Source of the DNA: JBNJDJ01 sp051744845
Lineage (GTDB): Bacteria > Bacillota > Clostridia > Peptostreptococcales > Acidaminobacteraceae
Assembly (NCBI GenBank): GCA_051744845.1
Contig: JBNJDJ010000002.1
Coordinates: forward strand, 1-64,000
Direction of reading: 5' to 3'
DNA: 64,000 nucleotides
Positions 27,838 through 37,340 of this stretch are shown here, piece by piece. The position numbers and the translations under genes are program-made. The first letter of the stretch is position 1; the number at the start of each line of letters is the position of its first letter. A model generated the notes under the pieces. It was not told the origin of the DNA. It saw only the letters and a list, made by a program, of their open reading frames with translations, and ran no database searches.

Positions 27838-30066
27838 TTATTTTATCACATTTTTTGAAAATAATTCTAAAATTTCTTTTACTTTTTTTCTAGACTCAAA
27901 AACAAAATCCAATCTATAATAATCTATATTAACACTTTTTAACTTATCAATCTTTTTTATTAAATTTATTTTTCTATGGCTATATATTTCTAATAAATCA
28001 TCTTTTATATACTTTAGTCTATATTTATCAGTATATTCATTTTCTAAATATAAATTTTTATCATTTTTTGAAATAAAATTATATTTAGTAGTCATCACTG
28101 GTACTTTACCGTATACTATTTTACTTAATTTTTTATCAGTATTAATTGAAATATTTTTTATTTCATCTAAATTTAATTCTGGTGAAAGAGTTAATACATT
28201 TATAAATTCAGACAAATATTTAATAGTTAAGTTATTAAATATATTTAAATTTAAATCACCATGTAATTTTTTATTATTAAAATACTCCATTTGACCTAAG
28301 CTAGATACTAAAAGTTTTTGTAAATTAGGATGATTTTTATCTATTTTTTTAAGTTCATCAAATGAAGTTATAGTATTTAATTTTAAAAAAACTTTATTTA
28401 ATTTATCAATCTCTTTAGCCTTTATAAAAGTATTTATATCATCATAATAAATTGCTTTGATCATTTTTTGGTTTTTAAAATTTAAAACTCCTCTTAATTG
28501 ATTTAAATTTGATACTTTAATTATAAATTTAGGATCTACTTTCTTTTTTAAATTATTATCTTTCAATTTTAAATTTATTTTTTTTCTATCATATTTATTT
28601 TTTCTTATTTTATTTAATTTTGAAATAGCTTTTCTTCTTAATTTATTTAAATTAGATATTAAAATGAAAATATTTTCATCTCCACTTATTTCTAAAGTAT
28701 CTAACTTATAAGGAGTATTTCCTAATTTAGATAAGTGCTTTTCTAAATCATTTTTATTTAAAGGACTAGTTTTAGCTTTTTCAACCTTTTCATCTAATTT
28801 AACTTTTAAAACATTATTTTTATTATCAATCACAGTTAATTTAAGTTTTTTTCCTATAAAAAGTTTTATAAAAAAATTTATAGGAATATTAGACTTTGAA
28901 TAATTTATATCTTTTTTAATAGATTTAATATAATCTACATCATAGGTCTTATATACTTTATCGCCTACATCTATTTTTTTATCCCAAAATACCTTTACAA
29001 TATTACCTTTATTAGCTTTCTTAACTCTATTATTCTCAAAAATAATTTCTTTAACTCTTAAACCTTTAGAAGAATTATTTTTTCTAATTTGTATTTCATC
29101 TTGAATAGCTAAGTTATCTTTTAATTCTAATTTAATATAATTAGATTCTTTCGATATAACCTTACCTAAAAGTTTTCCTTTATTTGAAGGAGTATTTTTA
29201 GTAGTAAAATCTTTAATTTCTTTATTAAACAAAAAACCTTTTGTATAATTTCTATTAAATACCTTTTTTAAATCTTTATCTTTAAAATCATTTTTATATG
29301 CTCTTATTATTTCATATACATATTCTTGTGATTTCATTCTTCCTTCAATTTTCAAACTAGAAATATCTATATTTTTTAACTTATCAATATCTTTTAATGT
29401 TTTTAAATCTTTAGCTGAAAGAATATATCCTTGATCATAAATATTATTTTCTAAATCTTTTAGTTTATAAATACGTCTACAAGGTTGGGCACACTTACCT
29501 CTATTTGCACTTCTACCTCCTATAAAGCTACTCATCAAACACTGTCCTGAATAAGACATACATAAACTACCATGAACAAATACTTCTAATTCGACATTAG
29601 AATTATTTTTTATATATTTTAAAGTTTCAAAATTAACTTCCCTAGATAGTATAACTCTAGAAAAACCTAATTTTTCTAAATGTAATACATCCGCTAAACT
29701 ATAAGCTGTCATTTGAGTTGAAGCATGTATATCCAAATCAGGAAAAAACTCAGTTACATATTTAGCTAAACCAATATCTTGAATTATAATTGCATCAACA
29801 TTATTTGTATACAAAAAATTAATATACTCTAATACTTTTTTTATCTCTCTTTGTTTAATCAATGTATTTACAGTAATATATACATTAACGTCTCGCAGAT
29901 GACAATATTCTATTGCTTTTTTTATTTCTTCTTTATCAAAGTTTTTAGCAAAAGACCTTGCGCCAAAGAATTTTCCTGCGAAATATACTGCATCGGCACC
30001 TGCAATTACAGCTGCCTTTAATTTAGTATAATCTCCTGCTGGTGCTAATATTTCTACTTTTTTCAA
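27838..30066 (-). CDS. U32 family peptidase
   Basis: 742 residues; the N-terminal half is a U32 peptidase domain with a TIM-barrel pattern. Seen: VEILAPAGDYTKLKAAVIAGADAVYF, TQMTAYSLADVLHLEKLG and ELEVFVHGSLCMSYSGQCLMSSF, the family signature, followed by RGKCAQPCRRIYKL with clustered cysteines. The C-terminal half matches the extended Firmicutes form with a DUF3656 region. Relatives hydroxylate tRNA or rRNA (TrhP, RlhA), so RNA modification is more likely than proteolysis. Start: TTG at 30066, 7 bases after GGAGG. The gene lies between zapA and mutS2. Confidence 0.9.
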   Translation of the reverse strand: MKKVEILAPAGDYTKLKAAVIAGADAVYFAGKFFGARSFAKNFDKEEIKKAIEYCHLRDVNVYITVNTLIKQREIKKVLEYINFLYTNNVDAIIIQDIGLAKYVTEFFPDLDIHASTQMTAYSLADVLHLEKLGFSRVILSREVNFETLKYIKNNSNVELEVFVHGSLCMSYSGQCLMSSFIGGRSANRGKCAQPCRRIYKLKDLENNIYDQGYILSAKDLKTLKDIDKLKNIDISSLKIEGRMKSQEYVYEIIRAYKNDFKDKDLKKVFNRNYTKGFLFNKEIKDFTTKNTPSNKGKLLGKVISKESNYIKLELKDNLAIQDEIQIRKNNSSKGLRVKEIIFENNRVKKANKGNIVKVFWDKKIDVGDKVYKTYDVDYIKSIKKDINYSKSNIPINFFIKLFIGKKLKLTVIDNKNNVLKVKLDEKVEKAKTSPLNKNDLEKHLSKLGNTPYKLDTLEISGDENIFILISNLNKLRRKAISKLNKIRKNKYDRKKINLKLKDNNLKKKVDPKFIIKVSNLNQLRGVLNFKNQKMIKAIYYDDINTFIKAKEIDKLNKVFLKLNTITSFDELKKIDKNHPNLQKLLVSSLGQMEYFNNKKLHGDLNLNIFNNLTIKYLSEFINVLTLSPELNLDEIKNISINTDKKLSKIVYGKVPVMTTKYNFISKNDKNLYLENEYTDKYRLKYIKDDLLEIYSHRKINLIKKIDKLKSVNIDYYRLDFVFESRKKVKEILELFSKNVIK

Positions 30067-30081
30067 ATGTATACCTCCATG

Positions 30082-30106
30082 AAAAAAAGTGGTTTAAAAC
30101 CACTTA
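30082..30106 (-). terminator. terminator of zapA
   Basis: Nine-base stem AAGTGGTTT / AAACCACTT with a minimal loop, then seven T on the minus strand. It overlaps the zapA stop codon. Confidence 0.8.
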
Positions 30107-30676
30107 ATTGCTATTTTTTTCATCAAATTCTGTTAAAAAATCATCTAATTCTTTTTTTGTTTTTTCAATTGTAGTATCTTTTTGCTCAAGTTTATCTTTT
30201 AAATTCTCAATTTTTTTATCTGATTCTTTTAATTCTTTTTCTTTTTTATTTATTTCTTCTCTTAAAAGATCCACTTCATTTCTTAACTCGTCTAATCCAT
30301 TTTCATAAGTCGCTGAATTTTCAAATAATGAATTAAATTCGTCAATAATTTTATTATATGCTTTATTTTTTTCTTCAAATTCACTTGAAATCCTGTTTAA
30401 CTTATTTTTTAACAATTTAAGTTCATATTCAGGATTTTCAACTCTTTTTTCTAATTCCTTATTATATTCTAATACTTTAAAATACTCATCAGTAATATTT
30501 AAAGAAGTTAAAACAGCTAACATCGATGAATTAAGTTTCCTATTTTTAGATTTAACCTCATTAATTTTCTTTTTTACAAATTCAGATACTTTTTCCATAT
30601 GTTCTACTGAATCATTGCTTTTTAAAGTATAATCCCTACTTAAAATATTTACAACTATTTTATTTTTTTTAGCCAT
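30104..30676 (-). CDS. zapA: cell division protein ZapA, with a long coiled coil
   Basis: 190 residues. The first about 75 residues match ZapA (NKIVVNILSRDYTLKSNDS, then MEKVSEFVKKKINEV and MLAVLTSLNITDEYF). ZapA bundles FtsZ at the division site. The rest (about 80-190) is a long acidic coiled coil ending in KKELDDFLTEFDEKN. Most ZapA proteins are about 85-140 residues, so this one carries an extended rod. It is upstream of the U32 and mutS2 genes, as in many Clostridia. ATG at 30676 with AAAAGGAG. Confidence 0.88.
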   Translation of the reverse strand: MAKKNKIVVNILSRDYTLKSNDSVEHMEKVSEFVKKKINEVKSKNRKLNSSMLAVLTSLNITDEYFKVLEYNKELEKRVENPEYELKLLKNKLNRISSEFEEKNKAYNKIIDEFNSLFENSATYENGLDELRNEVDLLREEINKKEKELKESDKKIENLKDKLEQKDTTIEKTKKELDDFLTEFDEKNSN

Positions 30677-30733
30677 ATTAAGCTCCTTTTCATCTTTATT
30701 ATATTTTATAAAAATTTAATACTTTTTTCAAGT

Positions 30734-31177
30734 TTAATAAAGATAATTTGCAATAATAATACCTAAAAATGCTCCAGCAATTACTTCAACAGGTGTATGA
30801 CCAACTAATTCCTTAAGTTTAATATCTTTATTTGATTTATTATTATAATAATTTTTTATTAAACGATTAATTATAATAGCTTGTTTACCTACAGCTCTTC
30901 TTACTCCTGAAGCATCATACATAACAATTAATGAAAAAATTAAAGAAGTAACATATGCATCATGAGAAAAACCATATTTTAAACCAATTGCTGTTGATAC
31001 TCCCATAACTAAAGATGAATGAGAACTTGGCATGCCACCCGAGCCGACAAATCTAGTTAAATCAAATTCTTTAGTTTTAAGTAATTTTGTAAAAATTTTA
31101 AAAAATTGAGCTAAAAACCAAGACATAAAACCTGATAAAAATATATTATTATTAAACAACTTAAATAAAAAATTCAT
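30734..31177 (-). CDS. YuiD-like DUF212 membrane protein, PAP2-related
   Basis: 147 residues with about four membrane segments. Conserved: GSGGMPSSHSSLVMGV and GHTPVEVIAGAFLG, which resemble the acid phosphatase/vanadium haloperoxidase motifs SGH and SRxxxGxH. The family (DUF212) is often annotated as divergent PAP2. The substrate is not known. The start ATG at 31177 follows AAAGGATAAA and overlaps the murF end region (one base apart), so it is coupled to murF. Confidence 0.82.
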   Translation of the reverse strand: MNFLFKLFNNNIFLSGFMSWFLAQFFKIFTKLLKTKEFDLTRFVGSGGMPSSHSSLVMGVSTAIGLKYGFSHDAYVTSLIFSLIVMYDASGVRRAVGKQAIIINRLIKNYYNNKSNKDIKLKELVGHTPVEVIAGAFLGIIIANYLY

Positions 31178-31178
31178 T

Positions 31179-32534
31179 TTATCCTTTCTGTGAGCTTAAA
31201 AAATCAATGATTTTTTCCATTTCCATACCTCTAGATCCTTTTAATAATATTAAATTATCTTGTAAAGATGCAATATCTATCTCTTTTTTTAGTTCATCTT
31301 TATTTTTATAATAATTTACATCTAAAAAATCCTTAGATTCATTATAAGCATATTTCATTTCACTACCTACTAAAAATACTTTATCAATTTTTATAGTTTT
31401 TAAAAAATTCCCGATTTCTTTATGTACCAATTCAGAATATTTACCTAGCTCTAAAATATCTCCTAAAAAAGCAACTTTTTTATTGTATTTAGAATTTATT
31501 AAAGTTTTTAAAGCTGATTTAGTAGATTCTAAACTAGCATTATAACAATCTTTTATAATAGTAAAATCATCTGTTTTAACTACTTCCATCCTTTTATCTG
31601 TATCTTTATAAGTTTCTATACCTTCTATAATATCTTTTTCTTTTATATTTAATAAAATTCCTAAAAGTACAGCTGGTAAAATTGAATAAGAAATATGTTG
31701 ACCAATAGCTAACGTTTCAAAGTAATAACTTAAATTATTATATTCAAGCTCTATATTATTTCCATCTATTCCGCTAGATACCATTTTTTTACATACTATA
31801 TCATTCTCATTTTTATAACCAAAGCTAAATTTATTAAAATTTATTTTATTTATACTTCTATTTAGTTGTGGATCGTCACCGTTATAAATAGCAATGCAGT
31901 TATCAGAAGCATAATCAAATATTTGAAATTTTGCTTTTACTATTTCATCTTTAGAATTAAAATTTCCTACATGAGAAAGACCTATATTCGTTAAAACAAC
32001 GTAATTAGGCTTAGCCATTTTAGAAAGAACTTTCATTTCTCCATAGTAATCTATTCCCATTTCTAAAACTAAAATATCTGTATCTTTTTTTAAGTTAAGA
32101 AGTGTCTTGGCTACTCCTATTTTATTATTATAATTTTTATAAGTTTTTAAAACATTATATTTGTTTTTTAAAACATTATATATAAATTCTTTAGTTGTAG
32201 TTTTACCTACACTTCCGGTAATCCCAATTATTAAAGGATCAATTTTATCTCTATAATATTTTGCTATTTTATAATATGCTTTTTTAGTATCCTCTACTAT
32301 TAATGCCGGATAATCGACTAACTTTTCACTTAAAGTTAAAAGTGCTCCTTTTTCAAATGCTTTATTTATAAAATCATGTCCATCAAAATTTTGACCTTTT
32401 AACGGAATAAAAAGTTCTTGAGAATTTATTTTTCTCGTATCTGTACTTATATTCTTAATTTCTTTTTTTAAATCTAAATTAATTTTATGTAATTTACAAT
32501 CAAGTATATTCACTAGTTCATCTATTTTAAACAT
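31179..32534 (-). CDS. murF: UDP-MurNAc-tripeptide-D-Ala-D-Ala ligase
   Basis: Adds D-Ala-D-Ala to UDP-MurNAc-tripeptide, the last cytoplasmic step of the peptidoglycan precursor. 451 residues. Seen: N-terminal domain (STDTRKINSQELFIPLKG), P-loop GITGSVGKTTTKEFI, VLEMGIDYYGEM, TNIGLSHVGNF, and KDCYNASLESTKSALKTL for the substrate. The start is the ATG at 32534 with GGAGGGAAAAA; the longer frame to 32561 includes that RBS. It uses the D-Ala-D-Ala made by Ddl at 54369-55433. Confidence 0.95.
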   Translation of the reverse strand: MFKIDELVNILDCKLHKINLDLKKEIKNISTDTRKINSQELFIPLKGQNFDGHDFINKAFEKGALLTLSEKLVDYPALIVEDTKKAYYKIAKYYRDKIDPLIIGITGSVGKTTTKEFIYNVLKNKYNVLKTYKNYNNKIGVAKTLLNLKKDTDILVLEMGIDYYGEMKVLSKMAKPNYVVLTNIGLSHVGNFNSKDEIVKAKFQIFDYASDNCIAIYNGDDPQLNRSINKINFNKFSFGYKNENDIVCKKMVSSGIDGNNIELEYNNLSYYFETLAIGQHISYSILPAVLLGILLNIKEKDIIEGIETYKDTDKRMEVVKTDDFTIIKDCYNASLESTKSALKTLINSKYNKKVAFLGDILELGKYSELVHKEIGNFLKTIKIDKVFLVGSEMKYAYNESKDFLDVNYYKNKDELKKEIDIASLQDNLILLKGSRGMEMEKIIDFLSSQKG

Positions 32535-32598
32535 TTTTTCCCTCCAAACTAAGTATATCATAAATAAATGTAAATTTCATTTAAGGTTTAAAATTTAA

Positions 32599-32631
32599 TA
32601 AAATAAAAATAGAGGATATTCTCCTCTATCA
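32599..32631 (-). terminator. terminator of msmX-cdaR
   Basis: Eight-base stem ATAGAGGA / TCCTCTAT with a 5-base loop followed by TTTTATTTTA on the minus strand. Confidence 0.85.
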
Positions 32632-33639
32632 TTTGACATTTTTCATCAATAAAATTATATAAAATTTTAAAGCATCGTCAAATTTCTTTAAATCAAAACC
32701 TGTAATTTCCTTGATTTTATTAATTCTATAAATCAAAGTGTTTCTATGAACATAAATCTTTTTAGAAGTCTCCGTTATATTTAAGTTATTTTTAAAAAAT
32801 TGTTTAGCACTATAAATTAAATCTTTATTTTCAAAAATTTCCTTGTATTTTATAGAATTTCTTTTATTTAATTTTCTAATAAATTTTTTAGGTAAATTAT
32901 CTATGATAATTGGTAATAAAAAATCTTCGTAATAATATATATCTTTTGCTAAATTAAATCTTTTAGAAAGAGAAATATTTTTAATAGCTTTTTCAAAAGA
33001 TTGATGTATATCTATATAACTATTTACTTTATTTCCTACTGAAATAATAGGTTTCGTTTCTATTTCCATAGATAACTGAGCAAATAAATTTTTAACTACC
33101 TTTTTTACATCTTCTTCACTTTTATCAGTAATAATTGCTATAGTTTCATTATCAACTACTAAAGAATAATCAAATACAAATAAATTTTTTATAACCATTA
33201 AAAATTGATTAATATTTTTATGACATTTAACAACTATAACAAAGTAATTATTATCTTTTTTTATTTTAAATTTTTTAAAATAATCTTCAATATTTTCAAT
33301 AGACATATTATTTAATAAAATTTCTCTATGAAAGTCTTTTTCCTTCATTTTTTTACGCTTTTCATCAAATAATAATTTAATAACATTTAAAGTTTCTAAA
33401 GAGCCTTTATAACCTATTACATATTTTAGTTTATTATAATTATATATATAGAGAAAATCATAGTTTTCAGCTTTTAAAATAGATTCTTTTTTGTCGTTTT
33501 TAGGTATGTCTAAAACATTGCCTATTAACTTAATATTATTACTATCAATAATCTCACCGCTATCGTTTAACAAGACAATTTCGTCTTCCACCATAGAGAT
33601 AACTTTTGAAAAAACACTTTTGATTTTATTAAATTTCAT
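32629..33639 (-). CDS. PucR/CdaR-type transcriptional regulator
   Basis: 336 residues. The C-terminal 60 residues form a PucR helix-turn-helix (FFKNNLNITETSKKIYVHRN, then TLIYRINKIKEITGFDLKKF and KFYIILLM), as in CdaR and PucR. The N-terminal half has a PAS/sensor-like pattern (IVLLNDSGEII), then a GGDEF-like middle region. It lies 9 bases after msmX, so it is cotranscribed with the sugar ABC ATPase. Control of sugar uptake is inferred. The ligand is unknown. Confidence 0.85.
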   Translation of the reverse strand: MKFNKIKSVFSKVISMVEDEIVLLNDSGEIIDSNNIKLIGNVLDIPKNDKKESILKAENYDFLYIYNYNKLKYVIGYKGSLETLNVIKLLFDEKRKKMKEKDFHREILLNNMSIENIEDYFKKFKIKKDNNYFVIVVKCHKNINQFLMVIKNLFVFDYSLVVDNETIAIITDKSEEDVKKVVKNLFAQLSMEIETKPIISVGNKVNSYIDIHQSFEKAIKNISLSKRFNLAKDIYYYEDFLLPIIIDNLPKKFIRKLNKRNSIKYKEIFENKDLIYSAKQFFKNNLNITETSKKIYVHRNTLIYRINKIKEITGFDLKKFDDALKFYIILLMKNVK

Positions 33640-33648
33640 CCTTTTCTC

Positions 33649-34734
33649 CTAAAAAATTGCTATTTCAGTTTCCTTGTCAAACAAATTAATTTTATCTTCT
33701 CTAAATTCAAAAGTTACTTCATCTTCAACAGATACATCATAATCAGGGTCTATACCAATAACTACTTTTTGACCATCAACTGTCAAATAAAGATAAGTTT
33801 CAGAACCTAATAATTCCATAACTTCAACTTTAGAATCTAAACCTTTTTCGCTAATAAAAGCATGTTCAGGTCTTGCTCCTAAAATAACTTCTTTGCCTAC
33901 ATATCCTTTTTCTTTAAGAATATTTCCTCTAGTCTCATTTAATTTTACCATAACATCGAAATATTTAACAAAAATATCTGAATTTTTTTCTGTAACTTTA
34001 GCATCTATAAAATTCATTTGAGGTGATCCAATAAACCCGCCAACAAAAACATTTGCAGGTGAATCATAAATTGTTTGAGGATCAGCAACTTGTTGAATTT
34101 CTCCTTCATTTAAAATACAAATTCTTGTACCCATTGTCATAGCTTCAGTTTGATCATGTGTAACATAAACAAAAGTAGTATCTAGTTCGTGATGTAGTTT
34201 ACTTAACTCTGCTCTCATTTCTACTCTTAATTTAGCATCTAAATTACTTAAAGGCTCATCCATTAAAAATACTTTTGGATCTCTTACAATAGCTCTTCCT
34301 AAAGCAACTCTTTGTCTTTGACCACCAGATAATTGTTTAGGTTTTCTATCTAATAAAGGAGTTATACCTAAAATTTCACCAGCATTTTTAACTCTTTGAT
34401 CTATTTCATCTTTATCAACTTTTTTTAATTTTAATCCAAATGCCATATTATCATATACAGTCATATGAGGATATAACGCATAATTTTGAAATACCATAGC
34501 AATATCTCTATCTTTAGGAGCTACTTCATTAACTACTTGATCTCCTATAGAAAGTTTACCACCTGTAATTTCCTCTAGTCCTGCAATCATCCTTAAAGTA
34601 GTTGTTTTTCCACAACCTGATGGTCCAACAAATACCATAAATTCTTTATCTTTAATTTCTAAATCGATACTTTCAATTGCTTCAAATCCATTCGGATATA
34701 CTTTATTTACTTTTTCTAATGTAACCTTTGCCAT
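33649..34734 (-). CDS. msmX: multi-sugar ABC transporter ATP-binding protein, MsmX/UgpC type
   Basis: 361 residues. Seen: Walker A GPSGCGKTTTLRMIAGLE, Q-loop MVFQNYALYPHM, signature LSGGQRQRVALGRAIVR, Walker B VFLMDEPLSNLDAKLR, H-loop VTHDQTEAM, and a C-terminal TOBE-type regulatory domain. This is the shared ATPase that energises several oligosaccharide importers in Firmicutes; the permeases are not in the window. It is plausible that maltose entering through such an importer is cut by the GH65 phosphorylase. It heads an operon with the CdaR-type gene. Confidence 0.93.
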   Translation of the reverse strand: MAKVTLEKVNKVYPNGFEAIESIDLEIKDKEFMVFVGPSGCGKTTTLRMIAGLEEITGGKLSIGDQVVNEVAPKDRDIAMVFQNYALYPHMTVYDNMAFGLKLKKVDKDEIDQRVKNAGEILGITPLLDRKPKQLSGGQRQRVALGRAIVRDPKVFLMDEPLSNLDAKLRVEMRAELSKLHHELDTTFVYVTHDQTEAMTMGTRICILNEGEIQQVADPQTIYDSPANVFVGGFIGSPQMNFIDAKVTEKNSDIFVKYFDVMVKLNETRGNILKEKGYVGKEVILGARPEHAFISEKGLDSKVEVMELLGSETYLYLTVDGQKVVIGIDPDYDVSVEDEVTFEFREDKINLFDKETEIAIF

Positions 34735-34879
34735 AATAATACCTCCATCTACTGTCTTTTAACTAATTATATTATATAATAAAGACTGTTAAAAAAAAGT
34801 GTTAGATGATACAAAAAAATAAGATTATATTATATAAATTAACTATATATTATTTTTTTTGATAAAATGTTAACTTATC

Positions 34880-34908
34880 TTGTGTATTTGGCTTATAAAT
34901 AATATAAT
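34880..34908 (+). promoter_or_regulatory. promoter of eutH-ccdA-tlpA
   Basis: TTGTGT (34880-34885), 17-base spacer, TATAAT (34903-34908), 26 bases upstream of the start codon. Confidence 0.55.
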
Positions 34909-34933
34909 GAATTCAAATGTTTGAAAGGATAAT

Positions 34934-36016
34934 ATGATTAATCAATTTATAATAACTATATTAATTTTATTTATGATAATTGGAGCTTTAGATAAAATAT
35001 TTGGTAACAAATATGGATATGGTAAAGCTTTTGAAAAAGGATATCAAGTAATGGGAAGTCTAAGTCTTGCAATGATAGGTGCTATATCTGTTTCTCCTGT
35101 TTTAGCAAACCTTTTATTCCCTATAATAAAACCAATTTATAACTTTATTGGTGCTGATCCTGGTATGTTTCCACCATCTATTTTAGCAATAGATATGGGA
35201 GGATATACTATGGCTAAAAGTATAACTAGTGATCCAAATATACATATTTTTGGTGGTTTAATCATTGGTTCTATGTTAGGAACTACTATTATATTTACTA
35301 TACCTATAGCACTAAATATTATAGAAAAAAAAGATTTAAAATATTTTTCCAAAGGAATTATAATCGGCATATCTACTTTACCAATTGGTGCACTTTTAGG
35401 TGGATTAATTGCTGGAATTAATATTAAATTATTAATAATAAATTTAATACCTATTATTCTTTTCTCAACTTTTGTAAGTATTGGTTTGATTTATTTTACT
35501 AAATTTATATTAAATTCTTTTTATTATTTATCTAAATTTATTTTTGGTGGAATCATATTAGTTTTATTAATAGGTTCGATACAAACTTATACAGATATTG
35601 TTATAATTAATAATTTATTACCTTTAGAAAAAGGATTTTTAATCGTAGGTAAAATAGCTATTATTTTATCTGGAGCTTTTCCTTTAATATTTTTTATAGA
35701 AAATCATTTTGAAAAAAGTTTAATTTCATTTGGTAAAAAAATGAATATAAATAAAGAAACCACAGTTGGAATTTTAGGAAGTCTTGCTAATAATATTGTT
35801 GCATTGGAAAAATTAAAAGATATGAATCCTAAAGGTAAAATACTATGTACTTCATTTTTAGTAAGTGGTTCATTTACCTTTGGTGGACAACTAGGTTTTA
35901 TTGCAAATATTGATTCAAAATATATATTTCCAGTTATAATTGCTAAACTAACAAATGGAATATTATCTATTCTATTAACTCACTTTTTAATATCAAAAAA
36001 CATTTTATCAAAATAA
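34934..36016 (+). CDS. eutH: EutH-like ethanolamine/small-solute permease, orphan
   Basis: 360-residue integral membrane protein with about 10-11 hydrophobic segments. The wording matches EutH: GYQVMGSLSLAMIGAISVSPVL, GADPGMFPPSILAIDMGGYTMA, GLIIGSMLGTTIIFTIPIAL, STLPIGALLGGLIAG and ILGSLANNIVALEKLKDMNP. EutH transports ethanolamine. It is shorter than the enteric form (about 410). No other ethanolamine gene or microcompartment gene is in the window, so it is an orphan. A weak RBS, GAAAGGATAAT, precedes the ATG. It is first in an operon with ccdA and tlpA (12 bases on). Confidence 0.85.
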   Translation: MINQFIITILILFMIIGALDKIFGNKYGYGKAFEKGYQVMGSLSLAMIGAISVSPVLANLLFPIIKPIYNFIGADPGMFPPSILAIDMGGYTMAKSITSDPNIHIFGGLIIGSMLGTTIIFTIPIALNIIEKKDLKYFSKGIIIGISTLPIGALLGGLIAGINIKLLIINLIPIILFSTFVSIGLIYFTKFILNSFYYLSKFIFGGIILVLLIGSIQTYTDIVIINNLLPLEKGFLIVGKIAIILSGAFPLIFFIENHFEKSLISFGKKMNINKETTVGILGSLANNIVALEKLKDMNPKGKILCTSFLVSGSFTFGGQLGFIANIDSKYIFPVIIAKLTNGILSILLTHFLISKNILSK

Positions 36017-36028
36017 TAAGGAGGACTT

Positions 36029-36697
36029 ATGGAAAACATATCAATAATTAGTGCATTCTTAGCAGGTTTACTTTCTTTTTTTTCACCATGTGTATTCCCG
36101 CTAATACCTGGGTATATAAGTTATATAGCTAATGATTCAAATAAAAGAATTAAAATTTTAACTAGAAGTTTAGGCTTTGTAATTGGTTTTAGTATAGTCT
36201 TTATATTACTCGGTGCTACAGCAAGTTTTGTAGGAAATATTTTTTTACAATATAAAGATATATTAATGAAATTTGGAGGTATAATTATTATTTTATTTGG
36301 CCTTCAAATGATTGGTTTATTTAATTTAAATTTTTTAAATAAAAATAAAAGATTTAAATTACCTAAGTCTGTTAACTGGATAAGCTCTATATTAATTGGC
36401 ATGGCATTTGGAGCAGGATGGACTCCTTGTGTAGGACCTATTTTAGGAAGTATTTTAGTCTTTGCTTCTACTAAATCAACTATTTATGAAGGAGTATTAT
36501 TATTAACATCATATTCACTAGGAATAGGAATCCCTTTTTTATTAACAGCCTTATTATTAAATCAATTAAATAAGTTTCTAAGCAAAGTAGAATCAAAGTT
36601 AAATCTTCTTAAAAAAATTGGCGGTGTGATCTTAATTATTTTTGGATTGTTAATATTTACAGATAAATTATTTATTATCACAAATTATTTTTATTAA
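36029..36697 (+). CDS. ccdA: CcdA-type thiol-reductant transporter
   Basis: 222 residues with six membrane segments. Each half carries a conserved cysteine: LSFFSPCVFPLIPGYISY and GAGWTPCVGPILGSIL. CcdA passes reducing electrons from cytoplasmic thioredoxin across the membrane to extracellular thioredoxin-fold proteins. The partner here is clear: the next gene (14 bases on) encodes an extracellular TlpA/ResA-type lipoprotein. No cytochrome c gene is in the window, so redox repair of surface thiols is more likely than cytochrome maturation. RBS AAGGAGG. Confidence 0.93.
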   Translation: MENISIISAFLAGLLSFFSPCVFPLIPGYISYIANDSNKRIKILTRSLGFVIGFSIVFILLGATASFVGNIFLQYKDILMKFGGIIIILFGLQMIGLFNLNFLNKNKRFKLPKSVNWISSILIGMAFGAGWTPCVGPILGSILVFASTKSTIYEGVLLLTSYSLGIGIPFLLTALLLNQLNKFLSKVESKLNLLKKIGGVILIIFGLLIFTDKLFIITNYFY

Positions 36698-36710
36698 TCA
36701 AGGAGGAAAA

Positions 36711-37301
36711 ATGAAAAAACTAAGTATATTTTTACTTATTATTCTAATAAGTGTAACTATAATAAGTTGTAAAAACGAAACAGATATTGAAAAAAATGAA
36801 GAGCCTAATGAAACTACTACTGAAAAGGATATTGAAAAAAATGATGAGATTGAAGAAAGCGAAAGTCAATCTAATAAAAAAGGAATTACAAAAGGAAAGA
36901 TACCTTATGACATTACTTTGAAAAATTTAGAAGGTAATACAAAGAGTTTATCTGATTATAAAGGAAAAGTTATTTTTATTAACTTTTGGGCATCTTGGTG
37001 CGGGCCTTGTAAACAAGAAATGCCTGATTTCCAAAAAGCTTATGAAAATATAGATAATAGCTCTTTTGAAATATTTGCAGTTAATGCTGGCGAAGATAAA
37101 TCTACAGTTAAAAATTTTGTAGATGAATATGATTATAATTTTCCTATTTACTTAGATGAAAAAGCAAAATATTCCAAAATGTATAATGTAAGAGCAATCC
37201 CTACAACTTTGATTATTAACAAAAATTATAAAATAGCTAAAGTTCATATTGGTATATTGACTGAAAAAAAGATTAATGAATTTTATAAAGAATTTAAATA
37301 A
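36711..37301 (+). CDS. extracellular TlpA/ResA-type thioredoxin lipoprotein
   Basis: 196 residues. The N-terminus has a lipoprotein signal peptide with lipobox IISC near residue 20, followed by a flexible acidic linker of about 40 residues rich in E, N, D, T and S. The thioredoxin domain (about 65-196) carries NFWASWCGPCKQEMPDFQ with the redox CxxC pair, and the cis-proline motif RAIPTTLII. It is kept reduced by CcdA and reduces or repairs disulfides on the outer face of the membrane. Start ATG at 36711 with AAGGAGG. Last gene of the eutH operon. Confidence 0.93.
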   Translation: MKKLSIFLLIILISVTIISCKNETDIEKNEEPNETTTEKDIEKNDEIEESESQSNKKGITKGKIPYDITLKNLEGNTKSLSDYKGKVIFINFWASWCGPCKQEMPDFQKAYENIDNSSFEIFAVNAGEDKSTVKNFVDEYDYNFPIYLDEKAKYSKMYNVRAIPTTLIINKNYKIAKVHIGILTEKKINEFYKEFK

Positions 37302-37305
37302 AACT

Positions 37306-37340
37306 AAGCATTATCCTAAAGTTGGATAATGCTTTTTTAT
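37306..37340. terminator. terminator between tlpA and rnr (convergent)
   Basis: Eleven-base stem AAGCATTATCC / GGATAATGCTT with a 7-base loop, then TTTT on the plus strand; the minus strand has AGTTTTATTT. Confidence 0.9.

Noticed and set aside
34934..36016. Ethanolamine utilisation operon
   Set aside because: Only the EutH-like permease is found; no eutB, eutC or microcompartment shell gene lies near.
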